From: an uncultured bacterium
GTDB taxonomy: Bacteria > Bacillota > Clostridia > Oscillospirales > CAG-272
NCBI GenBank assembly: GCA_945920215.1
Contig: CAMEJM010000012.1
Span: forward strand, 1 to 47,500
Direction of reading: 5' to 3'
Length of the DNA stretch: 47,500 bases
Part shown: positions 7,020 through 14,374 of the stretch, one piece after another
Layout: every line of letters starts with the position of its first letter
Numbering within the stretch: the first letter of the stretch is position 1
The notes under the pieces: generated by a model
Database searches by the model: none
Seen by the model: the letters and a program-made list of their open reading frames with translations, nothing else
Told to the model about the DNA's origin: nothing
Position numbers and translations under genes: made by a program

Positions 7020-7916
7020 TCAGCGTTTTTGCTTTCTCAAAATGCCGATGAGGATATACACCCCGATCAGCAGCGCCGTCGCGCCCGCCAAAGCGGCATA
7101 CATAGCGCCGATGCTCACCTTATTGCCGAAGAAATAGAGATTGCAGTCAATACTGTCCTTGATTTTCTCCACCGTATCCTCCGGGAAGCCCTGCGCCGCC
7201 ATTTCACGGTACACGCCGGCAAGCGCGTGGTTGCGGATAAGGGAGGTGCCGTAGGTTCCGGGGAGGAACGAAATGACCTTCTGCAACCCCGCGGAGAACT
7301 GGGAAATGGGCATATAGGCGCCGCAGATAAAGCCGTATCCCGCCGAGATAACGGTGCCGACGGCGGAAATCTGCCCCTGCGAGGACAAAAATGTATTGAT
7401 GATACAGGAAAAAGCCGTGCCGAACATGGTCAGCACCAGAACGTCGAGCAGGAGAAACAACACATCGCCCACCGACAGATACCAGCCTTTTACCGCGATA
7501 TACAAAAAGCAAGCGCCCGTAGCCGCATAGGTGACGATCAGGGTGGTCAGCAGGGTTGCCGTATAGTAGGAAGTTGCAAGCGTGCTCTTTTTCACAGGGG
7601 TCACCATGAAATCCCGGATGACTCCCGTGACCTTATCCTGCGCCATCAACGTGTTAGAGCAGAAAGCAACCGTCACACAGCAGACGGCAAGCAGCGAGGA
7701 AAACAGCTCTCCGCCGACGGTGCCGTTGATCAGTTTTTCTGGTATTGTGAAACCGTCGGGCATCCCCGAAGTAAAACTGTCGCGGTATACCTTTGCCAAA
7801 AAAGTGGCGTACAGGACAAGAAGAATCACCGGAGTGATGAGGGAGGTAAAAAACATTCCCTTGTCCTTGAAGAACATCTTGACGTTTCTTTTCGTCATGG
7901 ATAAATATGTGTTCAT
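7020..7916 (-). CDS. ABC-2 type transporter permease
   Basis: The 298-residue protein has about six hydrophobic segments, with one near residues 22-45 after a short cytoplasmic start (MTKRNVKMFFKDKG). It has the central ABC-2 pattern (VKKSTLATSYYTATLLTTLIV, GAYMPISQFSAGLQKVISFLPGTY). It would form the membrane part of an exporter for a drug, lipid or peptide with the ATPase gene directly upstream. Its ATG follows the ATPase stop by one base, implying coupled translation. The substrate cannot be read from sequence. Confidence 0.9.
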   Translation of the reverse strand: MNTYLSMTKRNVKMFFKDKGMFFTSLITPVILLVLYATFLAKVYRDSFTSGMPDGFTIPEKLINGTVGGELFSSLLAVCCVTVAFCSNTLMAQDKVTGVIRDFMVTPVKKSTLATSYYTATLLTTLIVTYAATGACFLYIAVKGWYLSVGDVLFLLLDVLVLTMFGTAFSCIINTFLSSQGQISAVGTVISAGYGFICGAYMPISQFSAGLQKVISFLPGTYGTSLIRNHALAGVYREMAAQGFPEDTVEKIKDSIDCNLYFFGNKVSIGAMYAALAGATALLIGVYILIGILRKQKR

Positions 7917-7917
7917 G

Positions 7918-8826
7918 TCAGTTCCCTCCCTCCAGCTTTTTGCCTGTCACCGCTAAAAATACGTCGTCCATTTTCCCTTTGGTAATCTCAAAGTCGGTGA
8001 ACAGATCCGGGTGGGCTATGATCAGGTCTCTTGCCTCTCTTGTGTCCCTGACGGCAATGCGGCAGGCGTCGCGGATGACTTCGCAGGGGTAACCGAGGGC
8101 TTTGATTTCTTTCTCCTCCGCTCCGTAAACGGTGATAAAATCCCCGGTGTAGGTATTTTTCAGCGAAAGCGGCGTTCCCTCGGCGGAAATTCTGCCGCTG
8201 TCGAGAATCACCACATAATCCGCGTCCGCCGCTTCCTCCATGTAATGCGTGGTCAGGAACACGGTCATCTTTTCGGTTTTGCGATAGTTTTCAATCACAG
8301 ACCACAGGGTCTTACGGGTCTGCGGGTCAAGTCCGGTGGTCGGTTCGTCGAGAATCAGGATCTTCGGTCTGTGCAGCAGCGCTCTTGCCACGTCAATCCG
8401 TCTGCGCTGTCCGCCGGAGAGCTTGCCTACCGTTCTGCCCAAAAGTTCCCCGAAATCCAAAAGCGCCGCCAACTCACCGATACGCGTCGTTGCCTCGGTG
8501 CGGGAAATGCCGTAAAGGCTTGCGCGCGCATACAGATTGTCGCGGACGGACAAGTTGCCGTCAAGGACGGAGTTCTGGAATACCACCCCCAGCTCTCTTG
8601 TGACGTCCTCCATCTGTGTTTCGATATTCCGACCGTCTATCACCACACTGCCGCTGTCCTTGGCAAGGCTGCCGCACATGATGGAAATGGTGGTGGATTT
8701 CCCGGCGCCGTTGACGCCGAGGAAAGCAAACAGTTCCCCTTTCTTCACGTGAAACGTCAGGTCATTGACGGCGTGTACGTCGCCGAACGATTTATGCAGG
8801 TGCTGTATCTCAATGATGTGTTCCAT
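7918..8826 (-). CDS. ABC transporter ATP-binding protein
   Basis: The 302-residue ATPase has Walker A GVNGAGKST, signature LSGGQRRRIDVARALL, Walker B ILILDEPTTGLDP and the switch histidine (TTHYMEEA). It is of the CcmA/DrrA exporter type. After the nucleotide-binding domain it carries about 80 residues ending in a conserved KGKMDDVFLAVTG motif typical of this group. Start 8826 (MEHIIEIQHLHKSFGD) is chosen over an in-frame ATG at 8889 because GAGGA lies about 9 bases upstream and the family starts here. It is the first gene of a two-gene operon. Confidence 0.92.
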   Translation of the reverse strand: MEHIIEIQHLHKSFGDVHAVNDLTFHVKKGELFAFLGVNGAGKSTTISIMCGSLAKDSGSVVIDGRNIETQMEDVTRELGVVFQNSVLDGNLSVRDNLYARASLYGISRTEATTRIGELAALLDFGELLGRTVGKLSGGQRRRIDVARALLHRPKILILDEPTTGLDPQTRKTLWSVIENYRKTEKMTVFLTTHYMEEAADADYVVILDSGRISAEGTPLSLKNTYTGDFITVYGAEEKEIKALGYPCEVIRDACRIAVRDTREARDLIIAHPDLFTDFEITKGKMDDVFLAVTGKKLEGGN

Positions 8827-8891
8827 TCTCTGATCCTCGTATGATTTCTTCCACGCTCTTTTCTGTGAGCAGACTTTACACAGCTGCATAC

Positions 8892-8920
8892 ATTGTAATC
8901 CAAATTTTCGTGAAAATCAA
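8892..8920 (-). promoter_or_regulatory. Promoter of the ABC exporter operon
   Basis: On the minus strand, -35 TTGATT and -10 TACAAT lie 17 bases apart, about 65 bases before the ATPase ATG. The rest of 8827-9167 holds only this promoter and the opposing one at 9030. Confidence 0.75.
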
Positions 8921-9029
8921 GCGCTTAGGCGCACGATACTTACCGTATGGCAATTTGCGCCCCTGCCCGACAAAGGGAAACCGCCTTTTCTTCCGTTTCC
9001 GGCTTTCTTATCAAAAAGGCAGGAATATA

Positions 9030-9058
9030 TGGAAATGCCAATATGAATATGCTATAAT
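9030..9058 (+). promoter_or_regulatory. Promoter upstream of the membrane-protein gene at 9168
   Basis: Extended -10 (TGC TATAAT, 9053-9058) with a weak -35 TGGAAA 17 bases upstream. Confidence 0.6.
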
Positions 9059-9167
9059 CGGTATAAGATACAGGGGAGAGGCATGATAAGCTTGTCACCT
9101 CTCGCAACCCACGACCGAAATCTACCGGCAGGTCTGAAGCACTTGGAAACAAGGAGGATACCCGGCT

Positions 9168-10142
9168 ATGAAACCCACTCTCAAAACGATCGTATGCCTT
9201 CCCGTTTTTCTCTTCTGCATTTTGTTTGCGGCAGCCGTCCTCCCTTTCTCGGCAAGCGCAGATACGGGACCCAAGCCATCGGTTCGTATCAACTTTGAAA
9301 ATATGAGCGACGAGCTTTGCTACGGCACATTACTTTCGGATAAGCAAAGCACCGGTCCCCACAGCGTATGGGACGGCAACGAAGAAGATATCCGCAACTA
9401 CGGCGATTTGGATTTGGAAATCTGGAGAGCCTTTGCGGAATATGAAGATACCGACGGCTTCTATTTCTTGCAGATAGGTTGGCAGGTAAACGAAACAAAA
9501 GAGATTGCATGGACGTACTATCCGCCCTACACCTTCAAAATTCTTCTGTATTTTCCGCAGACCGACAGATTTGCTGTCAGCGGCATCTGTGAGAGGTATG
9601 CATTTGATACCTACTATACCGTGGATATGGACGGCGTGAATATCGGTTCAGTTGTTTTCGATGAAGAAAACAGCACTGACGAACGACAGAACGCAAACAA
9701 ACCTTATTTCGATGAAGAGATCAGCACCGACGAACGATTGAACGCATACAAATCCTATCAATGGCGGCAGGAAATCATTTCCCTCGTTGCCCGCATTCTT
9801 ATCACGATAGCCGTTGAAATGGGTGTTGCGCTCCTGTTCGGCTTCAGAGGAAAGAAACCGCTTCTGTTCCTTGTAATTGTCAATACGGTCACACAGATCA
9901 TTCTCAATGTGATTTTGAACGTCATCAACTTCAATTCGGGGCAAGCGGCGTTCATTGCAGGTTACATCATCCTGGAACTTGCCGTGTTTGCCATGGAAGC
10001 AACTCTGTACTGTTTTCTGATGAAAAAGTATACCGAAAAAGCAAAACCCATTTGGTTCTATGTGCTTTACGCTTTTGTGGCAAACGCAGTATCCTTTGGC
10101 GCGGGGCTTGCCATCGCAAATATCTTGCCGGGTATATTCTGA
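9168..10142 (+). CDS. Secreted/membrane protein of unknown function with a C-terminal membrane domain
   Basis: I do not recognise the family. The 324-residue protein starts with a signal peptide (KTIVCLPVFLFCILFAAAVL, then FSASA-DTG). An extracellular domain of about 170 residues rich in aromatic and acidic residues follows, then a tandem 17-residue repeat (residues 164-197). The last 120 residues hold about four membrane helices (ITIAVEMGVALLFGF; LLFLVIVNTVTQIILNVILN; AGYIILELAVFAMEATLYCF; FVANAVSFGAGLAIANIL). This signal-peptide, ectodomain, multi-helix layout is common in small Clostridia membrane proteins of unknown role. AAGGAGG lies 10 bases before the ATG. The gene is AT-richer than its left neighbours and starts the accessory patch. 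Confidence 0.75.
   Translation: MKPTLKTIVCLPVFLFCILFAAAVLPFSASADTGPKPSVRINFENMSDELCYGTLLSDKQSTGPHSVWDGNEEDIRNYGDLDLEIWRAFAEYEDTDGFYFLQIGWQVNETKEIAWTYYPPYTFKILLYFPQTDRFAVSGICERYAFDTYYTVDMDGVNIGSVVFDEENSTDERQNANKPYFDEEISTDERLNAYKSYQWRQEIISLVARILITIAVEMGVALLFGFRGKKPLLFLVIVNTVTQIILNVILNVINFNSGQAAFIAGYIILELAVFAMEATLYCFLMKKYTEKAKPIWFYVLYAFVANAVSFGAGLAIANILPGIF
9657..9758 (+). repeat. Two tandem 51-bp copies inside the coding region
   Basis: Copies at 9657-9707 and 9708-9758 encode FDEENSTDERQNANKPY and FDEEISTDERLNAYKSY, an in-frame duplication in the linker before the membrane domain. Confidence 0.85.
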
Positions 10143-10306
10143 TATATTCAAAGCAAAAACCACCGCAAGAGTATTCCCGTCAGGGATCGTGTAAATGCAA
10201 TAAAATTACCTTATGGGACCCCCCTTGTTGGAACCTCCGTTAGGCGGGCGGAGAATATCGGCAGGTTGTGGGGATTTCGTCTTTATTATATTTTTTAGGT
10301 GCAAAG
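10143..10306. other. Intergenic stretch with a decayed repeat remnant
   Basis: AAGCAAAAACCACCGCAAG at 10151-10169 matches the left half of the tRNA-Tyr terminator repeats found at 11601-11620 and 12401-12422, but what follows is different. No convincing promoter was seen for the carboxypeptidase gene. Confidence 0.45.
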
Positions 10307-11362
10307 ATGAACATTACAAAGGATTTCACCGGCGGGAATATCCGGCTGGGCGATAGCGAGAGAGGCATTGTGCATTTGAAAAATGAAATGCGCGAATCCG
10401 AGGGAGACTGGTTCTATTGGGCGTTCTGCGTGAGCGGGGCTGCCGGAGAAACCGTCAGGTTCGAGTTTGACGAGCCGAACAGAGTCGGCTATTTCGGCGC
10501 GGCGGTCAGCCATGATCTGAAAGAGTGGCATTGGAGCCACAGCCGCGTGGACGGCTCCTCTTTTACATACACATTTTCTCCGCAGGAGGATCGCGTGTAT
10601 TTCGCACACGATATGCTGTATACGCCTGAAATGCTCTTTGACTTCGCGTGTCAAAAGGGGCTCACGCTCAGAACGCTTGCTGAAAGCCGCAAAGGACGCG
10701 AGATCCCGTATTTGACATTCGGGCGGGGAGAACGGCATCTTGTTTTGACCGCTCGGCACCACGCCTGCGAGTCTACCGGGAGTTATGTCCTCGAGGGGCT
10801 GTTGGAGGCGCTGTGGAGGGATCCTCCTGAGAATACCTTGGTATTCTGCGTCCCGATGATGGATTATGACGGCGTATACGACGGCGACCAGGGGAAAAAC
10901 AGGTCTCCTCACGACCATAACCGCGACTATGACCCGCGTGTGCCGGCAATCTATGAAACCACCGCCGCGGTGCGAAAGTATATCGATGAAAACCATGTCA
11001 CCATGGGGTTTGACTTTCATTCCCCATGGCATTTGGGTGGAAGAAACGACAAGGTGTTCATTGTCCATAAGGACCCTGAGTTTGAGAATCGTTTTCTGAA
11101 ATTCGGGAAGTTCCTACGGGAAAGCATCACACCCGCGTCGCTCCCCTATGACGGCACCGGCGACATCCCGGCGAACACGGAGTGGAACAGCGACGCGTCT
11201 CATACCTTCGCGAGCTATATCCTCCGAAACCCGTCTGCCGATATTGCATTTACGCTGGAAACCTGCTATTTTGGTGAAGAAGGGCAGGAATTTACGCAGG
11301 AAAGAGGACGGGAGTTGGGAAGGTGCTTTGCGCAAGCGCTCAGAAGGTATCTGCGTGCATAA
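10307..11362 (+). CDS. Zinc carboxypeptidase, M14 family, cytosolic-carboxypeptidase-like
   Basis: The 351-residue protein has an N-terminal beta-domain of the cytosolic carboxypeptidase type (DFTGGNIRL ... GDWFYWAFCV), then an M14 catalytic domain. The latter shows the zinc pair HACE (His152, Glu155), a second zinc histidine in GFDFHSPW (His238), substrate-binding NRDYDP, and a catalytic Glu in TLETCYFGEEG. It should remove C-terminal residues from peptides or protein tails in the cytoplasm; no signal peptide is seen. ATG 10307 is chosen because the GTG at 10268 lies in non-coding-looking sequence, though the ribosome site is weak for both. It lies in the accessory patch beside repeat remnants. 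Confidence 0.82.
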   Translation: MNITKDFTGGNIRLGDSERGIVHLKNEMRESEGDWFYWAFCVSGAAGETVRFEFDEPNRVGYFGAAVSHDLKEWHWSHSRVDGSSFTYTFSPQEDRVYFAHDMLYTPEMLFDFACQKGLTLRTLAESRKGREIPYLTFGRGERHLVLTARHHACESTGSYVLEGLLEALWRDPPENTLVFCVPMMDYDGVYDGDQGKNRSPHDHNRDYDPRVPAIYETTAAVRKYIDENHVTMGFDFHSPWHLGGRNDKVFIVHKDPEFENRFLKFGKFLRESITPASLPYDGTGDIPANTEWNSDASHTFASYILRNPSADIAFTLETCYFGEEGQEFTQERGRELGRCFAQALRRYLRA

Positions 11363-11447
11363 CGCCTCTCTCAAAAAACAAGCAACCACGGCGCAAGGGT
11401 GACAGCACTTGCCGTACGTTGGCAAGAGAGAATACGGCTTCCGAAAA

Positions 11448-11479
11448 CGAAACAGCCCCACACGAGGTGGGCTGTTTCG
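11448..11479. repeat. Hairpin of the outermost tRNA-tail repeat unit
   Basis: Stem CGAAACAGCCC (11448-11458) with its complement at 11469-11479. It occupies the same place relative to copy A as the tRNA-Tyr terminator hairpin does relative to copy B, but with a different stem. It may act as a terminator in either direction. The stretch 11371-11447 to its left holds a further decayed unit (AACCAC..GCGCAAGGGTG at 11384-11401). Confidence 0.65.
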
Positions 11480-11480
11480 T

Positions 11481-11610
11481 TTTGGTGAGGGAAGCTTACA
11501 TAGTGTAAATCGGGGCAATTCGCACGGATGTTGCAATGTACGAACATAAGGTATCGCCCCGAACCGTCCACCGGACGGTTCGTCCGACTCCAGCTTCCCA
11601 AAACAAAAAA
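11481..11610 (-). repeat. tRNA-tail structured repeat, copy A (tRNA-Tyr type)
   Basis: About 130 bp closely similar to copy B at 12284-12410. Read on the minus strand it starts with TTTTGGGAAGCTGGAGTCGG, an inverted copy of the tRNA-Tyr T-arm/acceptor end. It contains a 9-bp hairpin GAACCGTCC-GGT-GGACGGTTC and a TTCGTAC/GTGCGAA stem. It ends with AAGCTTCCCTCACCAAAAC, a direct copy of the tRNA-Tyr 3' end including CCA. Sequence differences between copies A and B in the hairpin are compensatory. Confidence 0.85.
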
Positions 11611-11616
11611 CCACCG

Positions 11617-11662
11617 CAAGGGAGAGGTTACGTAAGGAAGTAGCCTCTCCCTTGATTTTTTT
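11617..11662 (+). terminator. Left end hairpin of the GNAT cassette, terminator-like
   Basis: Perfect 11-bp stem CAAGGGAGAGG (11617-11627) with CCTCTCCCTTG (11644-11654), extendable to about 15 bp, inner loop with CGTAAGGAAG, then ATTTTTTTG. Confidence 0.7.
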
Positions 11663-11717
11663 GTTGAGATTCTAATATAATAAGCATAATAAACGGAATA
11701 TGTGAGGGTAGTACAAA

Positions 11718-12158
11718 ATGAAAGACCGAATTATTGACAACGAAATTAAGCTGATACCATATTACAGAAATGATGCAGCATCGTTTCCGTGGTATCAGGA
11801 TTTAGACGTTTGTAAACAGATAGACAATCGAGACGAACCATATGATTTGGAACTTTTACATAATATGTATGACTTTCTTAATACTCATGGAAATTGTTAC
11901 TATATAGAATATAAGGGCATATTAGTAGGCGATATTTCCTTGAGAGATAATGCCGAAATAGCCGTTGTTGTTTGCAAAGAATACCAAAATCAACACATCG
12001 GAAGACGGTGCGTTATGGATATGCTGAAACTGGCAAAGGAGAAAGGAATGAAAAAGGTAAAAGCCAATATTTATTCTTTTAATAAGCAGAGCCAGTCTAT
12101 GTTTCAATCTGTTGGTTTTGAGAGAACTGATGATGAATGGTACGAGTATACGCTCTGA
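11718..12158 (+). CDS. GNAT-family N-acetyltransferase
   Basis: The 146-residue protein has the GNAT fold: a central beta-strand IAVVVCKEYQNQHIGRRCVMDML carrying the acetyl-CoA loop (QNQHIGRR), then VKANIYSFNKQSQSMFQSVGFERT, the usual C-terminal helix and strand. The acceptor substrate is unknown; short GNATs like this often modify small molecules or ribosomal proteins. The gene is conspicuously AT-rich compared with genes left of 9 kb and right of 12.8 kb, which fits recent transfer. It is the only gene between two matching halves of a terminator repeat. A GAGGGTAG sequence precedes the ATG. Confidence 0.85.
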   Translation: MKDRIIDNEIKLIPYYRNDAASFPWYQDLDVCKQIDNRDEPYDLELLHNMYDFLNTHGNCYYIEYKGILVGDISLRDNAEIAVVVCKEYQNQHIGRRCVMDMLKLAKEKGMKKVKANIYSFNKQSQSMFQSVGFERTDDEWYEYTL

Positions 12159-12231
12159 TGAATTGCAGGAATACTATGATCAAATTCAGTTTATATTCCA
12201 ATGGCGCACTTATTCACCATCATCCGGAAAG

Positions 12232-12280
12232 CCACCTTGGGGCACCTTCCTTACGGAGGATGCCCCAAGGGTGGTTTTTT
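12232..12280 (+). terminator. Right end hairpin of the GNAT cassette, terminator-like
   Basis: CCTTGGGGCA (12236-12245 region) pairs with TGCCCCAAGG (12261-12270), with an outer CCAC/GTGG pairing, loop containing CTTCCTTACG, then TTTTTTT. The loop is the reverse complement of the left-end loop. Confidence 0.7.
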
Positions 12281-12283
12281 TGC

Positions 12284-12410
12284 TTTGGTGGGGGAAGCTT
12301 ACAAAGCGTAGGTCGCGGCGGTTCGCACGGAAGTTGCAGAGTACGAACACAGTTTTAGTCCCGGAACCTCCACCGGAGGTTCCGTCCGACTCCAGCTTCC
12401 CAAAACAAAA
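12284..12410 (-). repeat. tRNA-tail structured repeat, copy B (tRNA-Tyr type)
   Basis: Same unit as copy A, lying immediately 3' of the tRNA-Tyr terminator. The minus strand has the inverted tRNA end (TTTTGGGAAGCTGGAGTCGG), a hairpin GGAACCTCC-GGT-GGAGGTTCC, the TTCGTAC/GTGCGAA stem, and a direct tRNA 3' end (AAGCTTCCCCCACCAAA) identical to the last 15 bases of the gene plus CCA. Confidence 0.88.
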
Positions 12411-12437
12411 AACCACCGCAAGGGTGGTTATTTGTTT
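12411..12437. terminator. Terminator of tRNA-Tyr
   Basis: AACCACC / GGTGGTT stem (12411-12417 and 12423-12429) with a GCAAG loop; on the minus strand it is followed by TTTTTTG directly after the tRNA. Confidence 0.8.
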
Positions 12438-12522
12438 TGGTGGGGGAAGCTGGATTCGGACCAGCGAAGTCAGAGACAACAGATTTACAGTCTGCCCCCT
12501 TTGGCCACTCGGGAATTCCCCC
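12438..12522 (-). tRNA. tRNA-Tyr (anticodon GTA), CCA encoded
   Basis: A class II tRNA on the minus strand. The 7-bp acceptor pairs GGGGGAA (12516-12522) with TTCCCCC (12442-12448). The anticodon loop CTGTAAATC gives GTA; there is a long variable arm and a T-arm ending in GGTCCGAATCC, then discriminator A and CCA. Downstream lies a chain of structured repeats copying its 3' end. Confidence 0.97.
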
Positions 12523-12551
12523 GTTTGACTGCCTTGTTCGGGCACCTGCAA

Positions 12552-12581
12552 AGTATACCACAAAGCGCCGCGTTTTGTCAA
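12552..12581 (-). promoter_or_regulatory. Promoter of tRNA-Tyr
   Basis: On the minus strand, TTGACA and TATACT with 18-base spacing, 29 bases before the tRNA. The stretch 12582-12790 upstream holds nothing else I can name. Confidence 0.85.
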
Positions 12582-12786
12582 CACGTTTTCAAAAAAAGTC
12601 GCAAATCCCGCAAAACTTTTCGTGCTTTTGCAGTCGAATACGGCTTCTCGTTTCCGTTCACTTCCCGCTGCGCTTCCCTGCTTGCCGCAATTTATGTCTC
12701 TTGTGCACTTTCATGCGCTGAATGATGCTCTTTTCCGATTTGCATCGATAAAGTTAAAAGTGGGGTATCATGAGATTCATAACACA

Positions 12787-12825
12787 AGCAAACAAAAGCC
12801 TGCCGCGGGCATGACCGGCGGCAGG
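12787..12825 (-). terminator. Terminator after the PAP2 phosphatase gene
   Basis: CCTGCCGC / GCGGCAGG stem (12799-12806, 12818-12825), followed on the minus strand by CTTTTGTTTG. Confidence 0.75.
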
Positions 12826-12874
12826 TATTTTCATTTCATTTGCATTGTCGATTGGTTTTTGAAAGGGCGCCCTG

Positions 12875-13477
12875 TTATTCTTTTCCCTCTGTTTTTTCAG
12901 ACTCACCCTCTCCATGGCTTTTGTCGCCTTTTTTTCCACCCGCAAGCAGGGTTTCAAAGCGGGGAGCAAGGAAACGGTGCGCCGCATAGCCTGCCAGGAA
13001 TCCCAGTACTGCGCCGACTAACACGTCGGACGGGAAATGCACATAGAGGTACAGGCGCGAAAAGGCAATCAGGGTCGCCAAGGCGAATGTGGGAACGGCG
13101 AAGCGCCTGTCGCGGAATGCAAGAACTGTCGCGGCGGCAAACGAGGAAAGAGAGTGCCCGGACGGAAAAGAGTAATCTCTCGGATTGGCAATCAGAAGCT
13201 GTACCTCCTGCGCAATCCATGACGGGCGGGCGCGGGCGACCAGCGGCTTTACCACCACGTTCCCGACAAGCGTCCCGACGGCGAGCGCGCTCAGAAGCGT
13301 TAGTCCCGCGGCGCGGTATTTCCGTGAGAACAGCAGAAGCATTCCGAGGGTAATCCAAAAAGCGCCGAAATTACCGAGGCGCGTGACAAACGTCAGAAGC
13401 ACGTCCAGAAAGCCGCACCTGAGATGCACTTGTATTCCGTTCAGTATATTCCATTCCCATTCAAAAAAAGCCGCCAC
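12875..13477 (-). CDS. PAP2-family membrane phosphatase (undecaprenyl-diphosphatase type)
   Basis: The 200-residue membrane protein has the three PAP2 motifs: KPLVARARP, FPSGHSLSSF and SRLYLYVHFPSDVLVG. They lie among about five to six helices, and a charged C-terminal tail follows (GGKKGDKSHGEGESEKTEGKE). Such enzymes dephosphorylate undecaprenyl diphosphate or related lipid phosphates at the outer face of the membrane. I choose the GTG at 13477 because GAGGGAG lies 6 bases upstream and a -10/-35 pair falls further up; the ATG at 13585 would place the promoter inside the gene. Monocistronic. Confidence 0.85.
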   Translation of the reverse strand: MAAFFEWEWNILNGIQVHLRCGFLDVLLTFVTRLGNFGAFWITLGMLLLFSRKYRAAGLTLLSALAVGTLVGNVVVKPLVARARPSWIAQEVQLLIANPRDYSFPSGHSLSSFAAATVLAFRDRRFAVPTFALATLIAFSRLYLYVHFPSDVLVGAVLGFLAGYAAHRFLAPRFETLLAGGKKGDKSHGEGESEKTEGKE

Positions 13478-13505
13478 GTTTTTCTCCCTCTCTTTGCTGT
13501 ATTCT

Positions 13506-13534
13506 ATTTTACACATCTTTTCCCTGAATGTAAA
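13506..13534 (-). promoter_or_regulatory. Promoter of the PAP2 gene
   Basis: On the minus strand, TTTACA and TAAAAT with 17-base spacing, start near 13499. It supports the GTG start at 13477. Confidence 0.7.
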
Positions 13535-13597
13535 GCCATTTTCTTGCATGACGCGCCGCGGTATGTTAAAATAATGACGGCACACGTAATTTTTACA

Positions 13598-13659
13598 TTT
13601 AACGCAGATTTAACAAAGGTATGCTTGCGGATTTTACGCAGTACGGGATACTATATAAT
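13598..13659 (+). promoter_or_regulatory. PHO box and promoter of the HD-phoP-phoR operon
   Basis: TTTAAC at 13598-13603 and 13609-13614 are 11 bases apart. A further TTTTAC at 13632-13637 is nearly in phase, 16 bases before the -10 TATAAT (13654-13659). There is no good -35 box, as expected for a PhoP-activated promoter. Spacing matches the 11-bp direct repeats bound by PhoP in Bacillus. Confidence 0.65.
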
Positions 13660-13679
13660 TGGAAATGAGGCGTAACGTA

Positions 13680-14354
13680 ATGGAACAGAAAAGCAAAATC
13701 ACATACGATACTATCAGAAAAGACGACGCGATCCGCACATACATTACCCACGCGGACGAGAGTCTTGCCGCGCTCGGTTTTACGGAACATTCCTTTGCGC
13801 ACGTGACAAAAGCGGCGCAGAACGCCGCCTATATCCTTGAAACGCTCGGCTACGACCCCCATACGATCGAACTTGCGAAAATCGCGGGCTATATGCACGA
13901 TATCGGCAATCTGGTCAACCGCGTCGACCACTCCCAAAGCGGGGCGGTCATGGCGTTCCGTATTCTCGACAACATGGGAATGCCGGCGAACGATATTGCC
14001 ACCATCGTCTCCGCCATCGGCAACCACGACGAGGGGACGGGGGTACCCGTCAACGCCGTGGCGGCGGCACTGATCCTGGCAGACAAAACCGACGTACGCC
14101 GCAGCCGCGTACGCAACCGTGACATCGCCACATTCGATATTCACGACCGCGTGAACTACTCGGTCGAGAAATCCACCCTCACCGTCAGCGAAGATAAAAA
14201 GACCCTGCTTCTGCGGCTTTCCATTGACACCTCCATGAGCTCCGTGATGGACTACTTTGAAATTTTCCTCGCCCGCATGGTCATGTGCCGCAAGGCGGCG
14301 GACAAGCTTGGGCTTCACTTCAAGCTGATGATCAACGACCAGAACGTCATGTAA
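13680..14354 (+). CDS. HD-domain phosphohydrolase
   Basis: The 224-residue protein has an HD metal-binding domain: His41 (HSFAHV), His73-Asp74 (YMHDIGN) and Asp108-type GNHDEG, with RVDHSQSG between. Its substrate is unknown; HD proteins hydrolyse phosphate esters of nucleotides or related compounds. It is the first gene of a unit with phoP-like and phoR-like genes (20 bases to the next ATG) and is preceded by a PHO box, so a link to phosphate starvation is inferred. Start 13680 is used because 13659 lies in the -10 box; GAGG is 9 bases upstream. Confidence 0.82.
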   Translation: MEQKSKITYDTIRKDDAIRTYITHADESLAALGFTEHSFAHVTKAAQNAAYILETLGYDPHTIELAKIAGYMHDIGNLVNRVDHSQSGAVMAFRILDNMGMPANDIATIVSAIGNHDEGTGVPVNAVAAALILADKTDVRRSRVRNRDIATFDIHDRVNYSVEKSTLTVSEDKKTLLLRLSIDTSMSSVMDYFEIFLARMVMCRKAADKLGLHFKLMINDQNVM

Positions 14355-14374
14355 ATCCGAAAGGAGGATTTCCC

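Larger units (their letters stand above)
11617..12271 (+). mobile_element. Putative GNAT gene cassette inserted in a tRNA terminator repeat
   Basis: The intact terminator repeat next to tRNA-Tyr reads CCACCGCAAGGGTGGTT (12413-12429). Here the same sequence is split. Its left half, CCACCG plus CAAGGG, ends at 11622; its right half, CAAGGG plus TGGTT, starts at 12266. The flanks match for about 25 bases on each side. The roughly 650 bp between them has a CAAGGG direct repeat at its borders, a hairpin at each end whose loops share CGTAAGGAAG in inverted orientation, and one AT-rich gene. No transposase or integrase is present, so mobilisation in trans is inferred. Confidence 0.6.

Noticed and set aside
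9083-9298. Possible 71-residue leader peptide before the membrane-protein gene
   Set aside because: Has a passable ribosome site but overlaps the signal-peptide gene out of frame and shows no codon bias or similarity.
11114-11619. Minus-strand frames reading FCFGKLESDEPSGG and similar across copies A and B
   Set aside because: They read through the structured tRNA-tail repeats; such translations are a by-product of the repeat, not evidence of a gene.
12112-12725. Plus-strand frames running through the terminator repeat and tRNA-Tyr
   Set aside because: They cross a tRNA gene and terminators; no coding signal.
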